A stretch of DNA of 64,000 nt from Candidatus Equimonas faecalis (GTDB lineage: Bacteria > Bacteroidota > Bacteroidia > Bacteroidales > Bacteroidaceae). Location: assembly GCA_018066245.1 (NCBI GenBank), contig JAGHRT010000017.1:1-64000 (forward strand), read 5' to 3'. A program made the position numbers and the translations under genes. Positions 7,526 to 15,773 of this stretch are shown here, piece by piece. The notes under the pieces are model-generated. The model worked only from the letters and a program-made list of their open reading frames with translations, made no database searches and had not been told where the DNA came from. The stretch's first letter is position 1; each line of letters starts with the position of its first letter.

Positions 7526-10504
7526 ATGAAATTCATAAAACTGGAAATACTGAATCTTGCGTCACTTGACCGTCAGGGGGGCGAAACTATAAATTTCGAA
7601 GCCGGCGCTCTGGGCGACAGCACCATTTTCAGTATCGTCGGGCCAACTGGCAGTGGCAAATCAACTATTCTTGACGCTATCTGTCTAGCACTCTACAATC
7701 GTGCTCCACGTTATCCACGTAAGAAGGGTGACAGAAATCAGAATATCGAAATCTTCGGAGAACTGGAAGAGGGCGAAAAGAATCGTCTGGCTCCAACAGA
7801 TTCGCGCAACATACTGACTCGTGGCAAGAAAGAAGGCTATAGCAAACTTACCTTCCTCGCCAATAATGGCGACGTCTATCGTGCTGAATGGGCGGTTCGC
7901 AAACTGACCAAGAACTATGAAAACGCGCGTACCTCCTTATATAAAATAACGCAGGAAGATGGCGTTCAAGCAGAGGAAGAAGTTGAATGGGACAAGCTGC
8001 CGCAAATTATCGGCCTTGACTACGAACAGTTCCTGCGTACAGTGCTCATCGCCCAGGGGTCATTTGCCAACTTTCTTACGGCCAAGGAGAACGAACGCTA
8101 CGAGTTGCTTGAGAAGCTGATAGGCTGCGAGGAGATGTACGTCAGCATTTCCGCCAAGATAAAGCAGCAGAAGGACGAAGCCGTCAAGGCGTACGACCAG
8201 ATAGCGGCCACCTTCTCGGCTCAGGAAAAGGACATCATTCCCGAGGAAGAGCTGGGTGTGCTCAGTGAGCGCATTGCCGAGCTTGAGGTACTTGAGAAGA
8301 AAACCAAAGAGGAACTGCTGAAGGTGACGGAGGCCATCGCCTGGTACACTGCCGACGAGAAGCACCAGGAGAACATCGTCAAGTATGAAACCGCTTTCAA
8401 TGAAGCTAAAGAGAAGCGTGAGGCGCAACGTGAACAGACGGATCGCCTGACTCTGCACGATGCCACCTTGCCTGCCATCGGTTTTTATAAAGAAGCTAAG
8501 ATGGCTGAGGACAACTTCCAGCATCTTGGCGTGACCTCGAAGCTGTTCGGCGAGAGCATTGCCAAATACGAGCAGGGGCTGAAGCAAGAGGTTGAGGATA
8601 ACCTGGCCAAACTGCAGCAGGAGGCCGAGAAGGCAACCGGCGAGCTGGAGCAGCAGAAGCCTCATATCAATAAGGCACGTGAGATCAAAGCCGAATTGGA
8701 GGGGTTGAAGAAGGTGCTGAGTGAGAAGTCGGCAGCTAAGATTGAAGCCCAAAAAGCCAAGGACAAGGCCGACAAAGATGTGACTGATAATGGAGAGGCG
8801 ATAGAAAAGTCCACGTTCGCGCTACAGGAAGCCGCAGAAGCAAAGAGCCGCATGAAGAAAGACATCGAGGCGGAGAAGGCGAAGAGGAATGAGGCGCTGG
8901 CAAAGATTGAGGAAAAAATGGCCGCAGAGGAAGCGAAGATTGTGCATCTCGACATCAATCAGCTGAATGCGGACGTTGAGGCCCTGCTGCGCACCTACAC
9001 GCTGATGACCAGCGAGAACTGGGAGGAACATCGCGCCCATCTCACGGAGGGCGAACCCTGTCCGCTGTGTGGCGGCACCCACCATCCATACGCCAACCAA
9101 AGCGCGTTGTTGCAGGTGGAGAACGAGCTTAGCCTCAAGCTCAAAGACAAGCAACAGCAGCAGAAGGGCTACAACCAGACAAAGGAACTGCTTGACCAGC
9201 TGAACGTCCAGAAGAACAAAGCCAATACAGCCATCCGCGACTATGCTGACGAGGCGCAGAAGCAGATGGAGAAGTCCGACAATCTCGTGACGGCTGCCAA
9301 TACTCAGCTAGAGACGGAAAAGGGAAAAACGGACAACCTCAAGTCGCAGCAGGTCGAGAAGACGGAAGCCCTGGTCAATGCCGATGCAGCGCTTGCAAAG
9401 GCTTCTGAGGAAGTAAAGGCAAAGGCCGAGGCATTGAAGTTGGAAATCGGCGACAAGGATCCCGATGCCTTCGAGAAGGCGCTCACGGAGGCCAAGACCA
9501 GGGCCGACAATGCCGTCAGAACAAAGAATGAGGCCATCGCCGCCATGCGCGAACAGCTCACAGAAGTGAAGGGCAAAGAGGCGGCCACCAAGACTCAGAT
9601 GGAGAAGGAATCGGCAACCCGTCAGAACAAGCAGCAGAAGTTGTCCTGCTGGCTGACGGCCTACAATGCCAGCAATCCCCACTGTCTGACGGAGGAGGAT
9701 ATTGCCCTGCTCTACGCTTCCACCGACGACTGGGAGGCCATTCGCAACCGCCAGAAGGAGTTGGCAGAAGCTTATACCTCGGCCGAGACGACCCTCGGCA
9801 ACGAGAGGAAGGCCCACGAAGATCACCAGCAGAAACGGCCGGAGCAGGAGAAGGAGACTTTGCTTGCACGTAAGACAGAACTGGAGGGCATGTCAAACAC
9901 CGAACTTGTGGATGCCAAAGCTCGCCTGCAGCGTCACCAGGCAGCTAAACAGCAGATGGGCACGATGTACGGACGGAAGCAGGAGGCAGAGCAACTGAAA
10001 CAGGAATGGGAGCAGATAGCCGATGCCATAGGCGGCGACGGCAAAACGCTCCGCAAGATAGCACAATGCTACACGCTTCGCTTCCTCATTGAGCATGCCA
10101 ACGTGGAGATACGCAAGTTCAACAGCCGCTACGAGTTGCAGCAGGTGAAGAACTCACTTGGCATTCGTGTTATCGACCATGATCGTGCCGATGATGTCCG
10201 TGACACCACCTCGCTCTCCGGTGGTGAGACCTTCATCGTCAGCCTCGGCCTTGCACTGGGCCTTTCAGCCCTGTCCTCGCGTAACATCAGCTTCGAGAAC
10301 CTCTTCATCGACGAGGGCTTCGGCACGCTTGACCCTGACACGCTTGACCACGTCATCGATTCGCTGGCCATGCTCCAGACATCTCAAGGCAAGAAGGTGG
10401 GCGTCATCAGCCACACCGATACGATGAGCGAACGTATCACCACCCAGATTCGCATCATCAAAAACGGCAATTCCGGCAGCAGTTACATTAAAATTTACCC
10501 GTAA
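7526..10504 (+). CDS. sbcC: SbcC ATPase subunit
   Basis: The 992-residue SMC-like partner of SbcD. Walker A is GPTGSGKST (39-47). Long coiled coils (about 180-500 and 525-830) flank the zinc-hook CPLC (Cys512, Cys515), through which two SbcC arms join. The C-terminal ATPase half carries the signature LSGGE (from residue 897) and Walker B LFIDEGFG (from 926). The complex uses ATP to control end processing by SbcD. It starts 5 bp after sbcD and ends before a strong bidirectional terminator. All expected motifs are intact. Confidence 0.95.
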   Translation: MKFIKLEILNLASLDRQGGETINFEAGALGDSTIFSIVGPTGSGKSTILDAICLALYNRAPRYPRKKGDRNQNIEIFGELEEGEKNRLAPTDSRNILTRGKKEGYSKLTFLANNGDVYRAEWAVRKLTKNYENARTSLYKITQEDGVQAEEEVEWDKLPQIIGLDYEQFLRTVLIAQGSFANFLTAKENERYELLEKLIGCEEMYVSISAKIKQQKDEAVKAYDQIAATFSAQEKDIIPEEELGVLSERIAELEVLEKKTKEELLKVTEAIAWYTADEKHQENIVKYETAFNEAKEKREAQREQTDRLTLHDATLPAIGFYKEAKMAEDNFQHLGVTSKLFGESIAKYEQGLKQEVEDNLAKLQQEAEKATGELEQQKPHINKAREIKAELEGLKKVLSEKSAAKIEAQKAKDKADKDVTDNGEAIEKSTFALQEAAEAKSRMKKDIEAEKAKRNEALAKIEEKMAAEEAKIVHLDINQLNADVEALLRTYTLMTSENWEEHRAHLTEGEPCPLCGGTHHPYANQSALLQVENELSLKLKDKQQQQKGYNQTKELLDQLNVQKNKANTAIRDYADEAQKQMEKSDNLVTAANTQLETEKGKTDNLKSQQVEKTEALVNADAALAKASEEVKAKAEALKLEIGDKDPDAFEKALTEAKTRADNAVRTKNEAIAAMREQLTEVKGKEAATKTQMEKESATRQNKQQKLSCWLTAYNASNPHCLTEEDIALLYASTDDWEAIRNRQKELAEAYTSAETTLGNERKAHEDHQQKRPEQEKETLLARKTELEGMSNTELVDAKARLQRHQAAKQQMGTMYGRKQEAEQLKQEWEQIADAIGGDGKTLRKIAQCYTLRFLIEHANVEIRKFNSRYELQQVKNSLGIRVIDHDRADDVRDTTSLSGGETFIVSLGLALGLSALSSRNISFENLFIDEGFGTLDPDTLDHVIDSLAMLQTSQGKKVGVISHTDTMSERITTQIRIIKNGNSGSSYIKIYP

Positions 10505-10569
10505 ATCCACACGAGGAATGAGAACCGTATCCTCCCCCTCCGTTGGCCACTTGCATTCCATAGACTGCG

Positions 10570-10616
10570 AAAAACGGGCTTATACAATGGTTCTTCCTGT
10601 TGTATAGGCCCGTTTT
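10570..10616. terminator. Bidirectional terminator between sbcC and the bifunctional enzyme gene
   Basis: A long near-perfect inverted repeat: AAAAACGGGC, one mismatch, then TATACAA pairs with TTGTATA and GCCCGTTTT. Its A/T flanks would act as the U-tract in either direction. It lies between two convergent genes (stops at 10504 and 10718). Confidence 0.85.
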
Positions 10617-10717
10617 CACTGTCGTTGGGGGCTGTACTCCTTATTTATATATAGACGTGCACGGGTGTGGGTTCCTGCCGTTTCAAGCGATGGCGGGGAG
10701 CGCTTTTCGGCTGCCCT

Positions 10718-12148
10718 TCAATGCGTGGGCGCTGAGCGGCGCACGTCAATCACCTGTCCCGTGTAGTCGCTGAGCAGGGTGCGCACGGTGGCTGCCGCCA
10801 CTTGTTCCGGCTTCAGCAGGGTGTCGTCCGGTTCCACGCCGAAGTTCTGCACGCGCATGGGGGTTTTGGTGCGCTCGGGGTTGATGCAGTTCACTTTGAT
10901 GCCCTGGCTCTCCCATTCCTGGGCAAGGGCCTGCACAAGGTTCACGATGGCTGCCTTGGTGCTGGAGTAGATGCTGTAGAGGGCCCTGCCCCGGGTGTAG
11001 CTGGACGATGTGAAGAAGATGAGCTTTCCGTGCGTTTCTTTCAGGTAGGGGTAGGCGGCCAGGGCGATGTTCACGCAGCCGGTATAGTTTACGGCGATGG
11101 CGTTCTGGATTACGGCGTAGTCCATCGACACGAGGGGCTGACGGTGGAGCACGCCGGCCGTGTTCACCACATAGTCAATGCGCCCCTCGGCCTTGGCCAC
11201 TTCGCCGAGGGCCTTCTCCACTGTGCCCGGCAGGCTCACGTCGGTGCCGTTCTGCGAGCGGGAGAAGGTGTAGGTGCGTGCGCCGGCCTTCCGGAGCATT
11301 TCGGCCGTGTCCTTACCGATGCCGTAGGAGCCGCCGAACACAACGGCGACCTTGCCGGCAAGGGCGGCTTCGCTTCTGTGGGCACTGGCTTGTTCGGGAA
11401 CTTCGGGACTTCCCGCTCTTCCCCCTCCTGCGGACATTTCGGTGGTCTGGAGCTGGAAGAGCTTGTCGAGGAGGTAGGTGTCCTCGGGATATGTGAGCTT
11501 CATGTTGCTCTCCTCGCCGCGGACGAGGTGAACCGGCACCTCGGGCATGTACTTGACCATCACGCCGCAGTCGTCCGTAACCTTGAAGTGGGGGTCTTGC
11601 AGGGCTCGGCGGTAGGCTTCGCTGATGAGGGTGAGGCGGAAGGCCTGCGGCGTCTGTCCGCGCTGCAGGCGGTTGCGGTCGGGGATGTGGCTGATGCAGC
11701 CGTCCTTGTGCTCTATGATGGTATCGACGGCGGGCAGCGTCACGTCGATGGCTTCCCATTGTTCCAGAGCCTGGCATACATCGTCGATGATGCGCTGCGA
11801 CACGAGGGGCCGCACGGCATCGTGGAACACGAGGTTAATCTCTCCGGCTTGGGCTTCGCTTTCGTAGGCTCGAATGGCGGAGAGGCTGCTGTCGTAGCGC
11901 TCCTGCCCGCCCTTGAGTATGCGCTTCACCTTTGTCCAATGCGGATTGCGCAAGAGGATTTCCTCGACTTGCCCCACGAAGGCGGGGTTCGACACAATGG
12001 CCACTTCGTCGATGCGGGCGTTGCGCTGGAAGGCTTCCACCGTATGCTCGATGACCGTCTTGCCGGCCACCTTGAAAAACTGCTTGGGGGTGCCTATGCC
12101 GAGGCGTGAGCCTACACCGCCTGCAAGTACTATGGCAACGTTTCTCAT
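10718..12148 (-). CDS. Fused cytidylyltransferase / SDR reductase, CDP-ribitol-forming type
   Basis: A 476-residue fusion. Residues 1-235 are an IspD/TarI-type cytidylyltransferase (AIVLAGGVGSRLG, TPKQF, FHDAVRP, RGQTPQAF, TDDCGVM). After a Gly/Pro/Ala-rich linker (about 240-265) comes a short-chain reductase with the cofactor loop GGSYGIGK and the YSSTK catalytic pair. This order matches Haemophilus Bcs1-type enzymes, which reduce ribulose 5-phosphate and make CDP-ribitol for capsule or teichoic-acid-like polymers. A role as plain IspD is less likely because of the fusion. No polymer gene is adjacent; the nearest glycan genes are a flippase and GT2 at 46.7-49.1 kb. Substrate is inferred from architecture. 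Confidence 0.85.
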   Translation of the reverse strand: MRNVAIVLAGGVGSRLGIGTPKQFFKVAGKTVIEHTVEAFQRNARIDEVAIVSNPAFVGQVEEILLRNPHWTKVKRILKGGQERYDSSLSAIRAYESEAQAGEINLVFHDAVRPLVSQRIIDDVCQALEQWEAIDVTLPAVDTIIEHKDGCISHIPDRNRLQRGQTPQAFRLTLISEAYRRALQDPHFKVTDDCGVMVKYMPEVPVHLVRGEESNMKLTYPEDTYLLDKLFQLQTTEMSAGGGRAGSPEVPEQASAHRSEAALAGKVAVVFGGSYGIGKDTAEMLRKAGARTYTFSRSQNGTDVSLPGTVEKALGEVAKAEGRIDYVVNTAGVLHRQPLVSMDYAVIQNAIAVNYTGCVNIALAAYPYLKETHGKLIFFTSSSYTRGRALYSIYSSTKAAIVNLVQALAQEWESQGIKVNCINPERTKTPMRVQNFGVEPDDTLLKPEQVAAATVRTLLSDYTGQVIDVRRSAPTH

Positions 12149-12197
12149 AATCGGTAATCATTATCCGTTGGCAGTGGTATATGCCAACTTGTGAGTG

Positions 12198-12205
12198 CAA
12201 AATTA
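12198..12205 (-). promoter_or_regulatory. Probable -7 box (TAATTTTG) of the bifunctional enzyme gene
   Basis: On the minus strand TAATTTTG lies 50 bp upstream of the ATG at 12148. The -33 region has no clear TTTG. Confidence 0.4.
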
Positions 12206-12245
12206 AAGTTTTTTTTTGAGTTAAGTGTGTTTTGGGCGCTTTTTG

Positions 12246-12277
12246 TTTGGGTAAGTCCGAAAGATAGTGTAATTTCG
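12246..12277 (+). promoter_or_regulatory. Promoter of the DASS transporter gene
   Basis: TTTG (12246-12249), 20 bp, then TAATTTCG (12270-12277; one mismatch to TAnnTTTG). The start codon at 12334 is about 50 bp downstream of the predicted start site. Confidence 0.55.
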
Positions 12278-12333
12278 CAGAAAGATTGGATAAGTCAGTT
12301 GCCAAAACAGCCAAAACCCTTAATACAATTAAT

Positions 12334-13800
12334 ATGTCCAAACAAAACCTCATTAAGACAATCAAGCTCCTCATCGTAGCGATTGTTACCCTCACACTGT
12401 GGCTGATGCCTGTCGATAGCTTCGGCATCGAAGGGCTCACCGTCATCCAGCAGCGCATGATTGCCATTTTCGCCTTCGCCGCCGTGATGTGGATTCTGGA
12501 GGCTGTACCCGCTTGGGTAACTTCCGTGCTTATCATCGTGCTCATGCTCTTCACTGTCAGCGACTCGGCCATCGCCTCGCTCATCGACGTGGCCAACTAC
12601 CCCGGCCAGACCACCGTCAATGACAAAGGCGTGGAGCAGCTGACCGGCATCATCGGCTACAAGGACATCATGTCCGCCTTTGCCGACCCCACCGTGATGC
12701 TCTTCCTCGGCGGCTTCGTCCTTGCAGCCATGGCCTCCAAGTTTGGAGTGGACGTAACCCTTGCCCGTGCCATCCTCGGTTGCTTCGGCAAGAGCCCCAA
12801 GGTGCAATTGCTCGGCTTCATGCTCGTAACGGCCATCTTCTCCATGTTCATCAGCAACACGGCCACCGCAGCCATGATGCTCACCTTCCTTGCCCCCGTG
12901 TTCCGCGAACTCCCTACGCATGAAAAAGGCCGCATCGCCCTGGCCCTCGCCATTCCCATCGGAGCCAACATCGGCGGCATAGGCACCCCCATCGGCACCC
13001 CCCCCAACGGCATCGCCCTCGGTGCTCTGAAGGATGCCGGCATCAACATCGGTTTCCTCGATTGGGCCATGGTCATGACACCCCTCATGATTGTCATCCT
13101 CCTAGTCAGCTGGGTGGTACTTCTCACTATCTATCCCTTCAAGAGCAAAGAGCTGGAAATCAAGATAGAAGGCCGTGCTGAAAAGAACTGGAAGACCTAT
13201 GCCGTCTATATCGTTCTGGCCCTCACCATCATCCTCTGGTGCGGTGAAAAAGCCTTCGGCATCAACTCCTACGTCGTGGCCCTCTTCCCCGTGGCAGCCT
13301 TCACGGCACTCGGGCTGGCCTCCGGCGAAGACATCAAAGGTCTGGACTGGCCCGTGCTCTGGATGGTAGCCGGCGGCTTCGCCCTCGGCACCGGCATGAA
13401 AAAAAGCGGACTGGCCGAAGCCCTCGTAACGAGCATCCCCTTCAGCACATGGAACGTGTTCGCCGTCGTAATCGGCGCAGGCCTCATCTGCTGGCTCCTC
13501 AGTACCTTCATCAGCAACAGCGCCTCCGCAGCCCTCATGGTGCCCATCCTCGTAACGGTAGGTACCGGCATGAGCGAGCAGCTCGCACCCTTCGGCGGCA
13601 TCACCACTCTGGTAGTCGGCATCGCCCTGAGCGCTTCCTTCGCCATGGCTCTCCCCATCAGCACGCCCCCCAACGCCATAGCCTACTCCACAGGCCTCGT
13701 CAGCACCAAGCAGATGGCCAAGGCCGGCCTCATCGTGGGCGTCCTCTCCCTCACATTAGGCTACAGCTTGCTCTTCCTCTTCGGCAAGAGCCTCTTCTAA
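12334..13800 (+). CDS. DASS-family sodium/dicarboxylate symporter
   Basis: A 488-residue polytopic membrane protein of the divalent anion:Na+ symporter family (SLC13/CitT/VcINDY type). The two inverted halves each carry the family's SNT-type ion-site motif, SNTATAAMM and SNSASAALM, each followed by a TPPN loop (GTPIGTPPNG and STPPNAIAYS). Such carriers import succinate, fumarate, malate or related anions with sodium; the exact substrate cannot be told. ATG 12334 (MSKQNLIKT) is chosen; an in-frame TTG at 12286 is too close to the predicted transcription start. The gene stands alone with its own promoter. Confidence 0.9.
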   Translation: MSKQNLIKTIKLLIVAIVTLTLWLMPVDSFGIEGLTVIQQRMIAIFAFAAVMWILEAVPAWVTSVLIIVLMLFTVSDSAIASLIDVANYPGQTTVNDKGVEQLTGIIGYKDIMSAFADPTVMLFLGGFVLAAMASKFGVDVTLARAILGCFGKSPKVQLLGFMLVTAIFSMFISNTATAAMMLTFLAPVFRELPTHEKGRIALALAIPIGANIGGIGTPIGTPPNGIALGALKDAGINIGFLDWAMVMTPLMIVILLVSWVVLLTIYPFKSKELEIKIEGRAEKNWKTYAVYIVLALTIILWCGEKAFGINSYVVALFPVAAFTALGLASGEDIKGLDWPVLWMVAGGFALGTGMKKSGLAEALVTSIPFSTWNVFAVVIGAGLICWLLSTFISNSASAALMVPILVTVGTGMSEQLAPFGGITTLVVGIALSASFAMALPISTPPNAIAYSTGLVSTKQMAKAGLIVGVLSLTLGYSLLFLFGKSLF

Positions 13801-13893
13801 GTAGCCCCCGGCCCCCAATGTTTACCGAGCCCTGGCGGCGACAGCCGGCCCTCGGCCATAAGCCGCAGGCTCAGCAACATTAATTCCAAGCCA

Positions 13894-14424
13894 ATGAAGA
13901 ATACACTGTTCACAATCCTAGCGCTCCTCCTGTGCAGCAATCTGTACGCACAGGAGGTGCGCTTCGCTTATGTCGATGCCGACAGCGTGATGCGCTCACT
14001 GCCCGCCTATGCCGATGCTCAAAAGCAACTCGCCATGCTACGCCGTCAGTACGAGCAGGAAGTGCTGTACAACGAACAAGCCTTCCAACGCCAGTTCTCC
14101 GAGTTTCTCGAAGGCCAGAAAGACTTCCCCGAAGCCATTCTCCTCAAGCGCCAGCGCGACTTGCAGGACGCCCTGGAAAAAGGACTCGCCTTCCGCCGCG
14201 ATTGCGACAAGCTCCTCAAAGAAGCCGAACACGACATCCTCCAGCCCATACGCGAAGAAGTAGAAGCCGCCATACGCGAAGAAGGCCGCGAAGGCCACTA
14301 CACCCTGGTTTTTCCCCACGCCCCCCTCTACGCCAACCCTGGCACCCTCGACGACATCACTGCCCGCGTGATAGCCCGCATGATACGACAACAAAATGTG
14401 AGAATTAGCGAATGTGAGAATTAG
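13894..14424 (+). CDS. OmpH/Skp-family periplasmic chaperone
   Basis: A 176-residue protein with a signal peptide (about 1-19, ending LYAQ) and the OmpH/Skp pattern: RFAYVDADSVMRSLPAY, a long charged helical hairpin (about 40-130), then a short closing strand (HYTLVFPHAPLYA). These chaperones carry unfolded outer-membrane proteins across the periplasm. It lies 40 bp before the glutamate racemase gene, an arrangement common in Bacteroidales. The C-terminus is odd: VRISECEN and the TAG stop are encoded by two copies of a 16-bp repeat (14398-14429), so the native end has probably been replaced. Confidence 0.85.
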   Translation: MKNTLFTILALLLCSNLYAQEVRFAYVDADSVMRSLPAYADAQKQLAMLRRQYEQEVLYNEQAFQRQFSEFLEGQKDFPEAILLKRQRDLQDALEKGLAFRRDCDKLLKEAEHDILQPIREEVEAAIREEGREGHYTLVFPHAPLYANPGTLDDITARVIARMIRQQNVRISECEN

Positions 14425-14429
14425 CGGCT
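14398..14429. repeat. 16-bp direct repeat at the 3' end of the OmpH-like gene
   Basis: Two copies of GTGAGAATTAGCGxxx lie at 14398-14413 and 14414-14429, followed by CAATTTGCCAATTTCC. They encode the last residues of the OmpH-like protein and its stop codon. Related AATTAGCAAATT sequence recurs at 59443-59497. Confidence 0.7.
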
Positions 14430-14464
14430 AAACCAATTTGCCAATTTCCTAATACAATAAAGCC

Positions 14465-15322
14465 ATGACACCAGCTTCATCCCATCCCATTCAGGACGAG
14501 ACCGGGAAGGGAGCCATAGGCGTTTTCGACAGCGGCTACGGCGGACTCACCATTCTCAGGCAGATGCGCAGGCTCATGCCGCAATACGACTACATTTACC
14601 TCGGCGACAACGCCCGTGCGCCCTACGGCCCCCGCTCCTTCGACGTCGTCTATCGCTTCACCTTGCAGGCCGTCGAAGAACTCTTCCGTCAGGGCTGCCC
14701 CCTGGTCATACTGGCGTGCAACACCGCGTCGGCCAAAGCCCTGTGCAGCATACAGCAGCGCGACCTTGTCCGCTGGGAAAGCTATCGCCGCGTGCTCGGC
14801 GTCATCCGCCCCACGGCTGAAGCCATCGGCAGCCTCACCCAGACGCGCCACATCGGCATCCTCGCCACATCCGGCACCATCGCCTCACGCTCCTACGAAT
14901 TGGAAACGGCCAAACTCGCTCCCGACGTACAGGTTACCGGCATGGCCTGCCCCATTTGGGTGCCACTCGTGGAATGCGGCGAACACACCACGTCCGGTGC
15001 CGACTACTTCGTCCGGAAAAGCATCAGTCAAATACTGGCCGCCGACCCCCGGATAGACACACTCGTGCTGGCCTGCACCCACTATCCCCTGCTCCTGCCC
15101 CTCATCCACAAGTACGTACCCTCCACCGTCAGAGTGGTGGCACAGGGTGACCACGTGGCCCCCTCCCTCCAAAACTATCTCCTCCGCCATCCCGACATGG
15201 AGACCCGGTTAGCCCGTGGCGGCACGTGCCGCTACCTCACCACCGAAAGCGCCGCGAAATTCAGCCAGCAGGCCAGCCTCTTTGCAGGCGACAACATCCA
15301 GGCGCAGGAAATCACTTTATAA
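14465..15322 (+). CDS. murI: Glutamate racemase
   Basis: A 285-residue enzyme converting L- to D-glutamate for peptidoglycan precursors in the cytoplasm. The paired catalytic cysteines are in ACNTASAKAL (Cys85) and ACTHYPLL (Cys204); the N-terminal motif FDSGYGGL carries the conserved Asp22 and Ser23, and YLGDNARAPYG follows. The N-terminus is about 15 residues longer than the minimal family start. It lies 40 bp after the OmpH-like gene, probably in one transcript. The stop codon falls in an AATGTATAATG-type repeat. Confidence 0.95.
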   Translation: MTPASSHPIQDETGKGAIGVFDSGYGGLTILRQMRRLMPQYDYIYLGDNARAPYGPRSFDVVYRFTLQAVEELFRQGCPLVILACNTASAKALCSIQQRDLVRWESYRRVLGVIRPTAEAIGSLTQTRHIGILATSGTIASRSYELETAKLAPDVQVTGMACPIWVPLVECGEHTTSGADYFVRKSISQILAADPRIDTLVLACTHYPLLLPLIHKYVPSTVRVVAQGDHVAPSLQNYLLRHPDMETRLARGGTCRYLTTESAAKFSQQASLFAGDNIQAQEITL

Positions 15323-15357
15323 TGAAGTACAATGTATAATGAACAATGTGTAATGAG
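15320..15357. repeat. TAATG-type simple repeat at the end of murI
   Basis: Three imperfect units of about 13-15 bp (ATAATGAAGTACA, ATGTATAATGAACA, ATGTGTAATGAGG) begin at the murI stop codon. The same sequence type flanks the ABC-F gene at 62341-62386 and 62436-62476. Confidence 0.6.
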
Positions 15358-15394
15358 GCTCTCCCCCCAAGGGAGAGCTGGAGGGGAGGCTTTT
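15358..15394 (+). terminator. Possible terminator after murI (CTCTCCC/GGGAGAG hairpin)
   Basis: GCTCTCCC at 15358-15365 pairs perfectly with GGGAGAGC at 15371-15378; TTTT follows 12 bp later. Position after murI fits a terminator, but the T-run is short and displaced. The stretch from here to about 15680 (300 bp) holds no supportable gene; small frames there lack family features. Confidence 0.35.
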
Positions 15395-15685
15395 CAGTAA
15401 TCGTGTTACCGTGCTACCGATTTTTTTTCGTGAATCAGGGGGGCTTGATTCATGTACGATGACTGACGGGAGGGGGGCGAGGTTCTGCGGAAAAGATTGC
15501 GGCCCGGTTTTTTTGTATAACAATGCTACGAGGGCTTGCCGCGTTCACGTGGACGAAAGAGATGGGCTTATGTCCCAAATGGGTACAAGCTATGGCCCGA
15601 AAGAAACTATCTTCCATTGATCAATGGGTCGACCCCGTGTTTTACTCTGGACGTGTGAAATTGCGTTGTTTTTTTGTTGTTTCTG

Positions 15686-15716
15686 TTTGGGGATTGCGAT
15701 TTTTTGTGTAAATTTG
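15686..15716 (+). promoter_or_regulatory. Promoter of the GH29 operon
   Basis: TTTG (15686-15689), 19 bp, TAAATTTG (15709-15716): a full match to both Bacteroidota boxes. The GH29 ATG at 15774 gives a leader of about 50 nt. Confidence 0.65.
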
Positions 15717-15773
15717 CATCGTAAAAGTTAAGTTCTGTGCATTCAATCCATTAAAACAACGAAAAAACCAACT

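Noticed and set aside
10718-12148. Reading the N-terminal domain as IspD of the isoprenoid (MEP) pathway
   Set aside because: The fused short-chain reductase matches CDP-ribitol enzymes instead. A plain IspD role is not excluded but is less likely.
15411-15711. Two 60-70 codon frames between murI and the GH29 gene
   Set aside because: No ribosome binding site, no recognisable features, and the second crosses the GH29 promoter.
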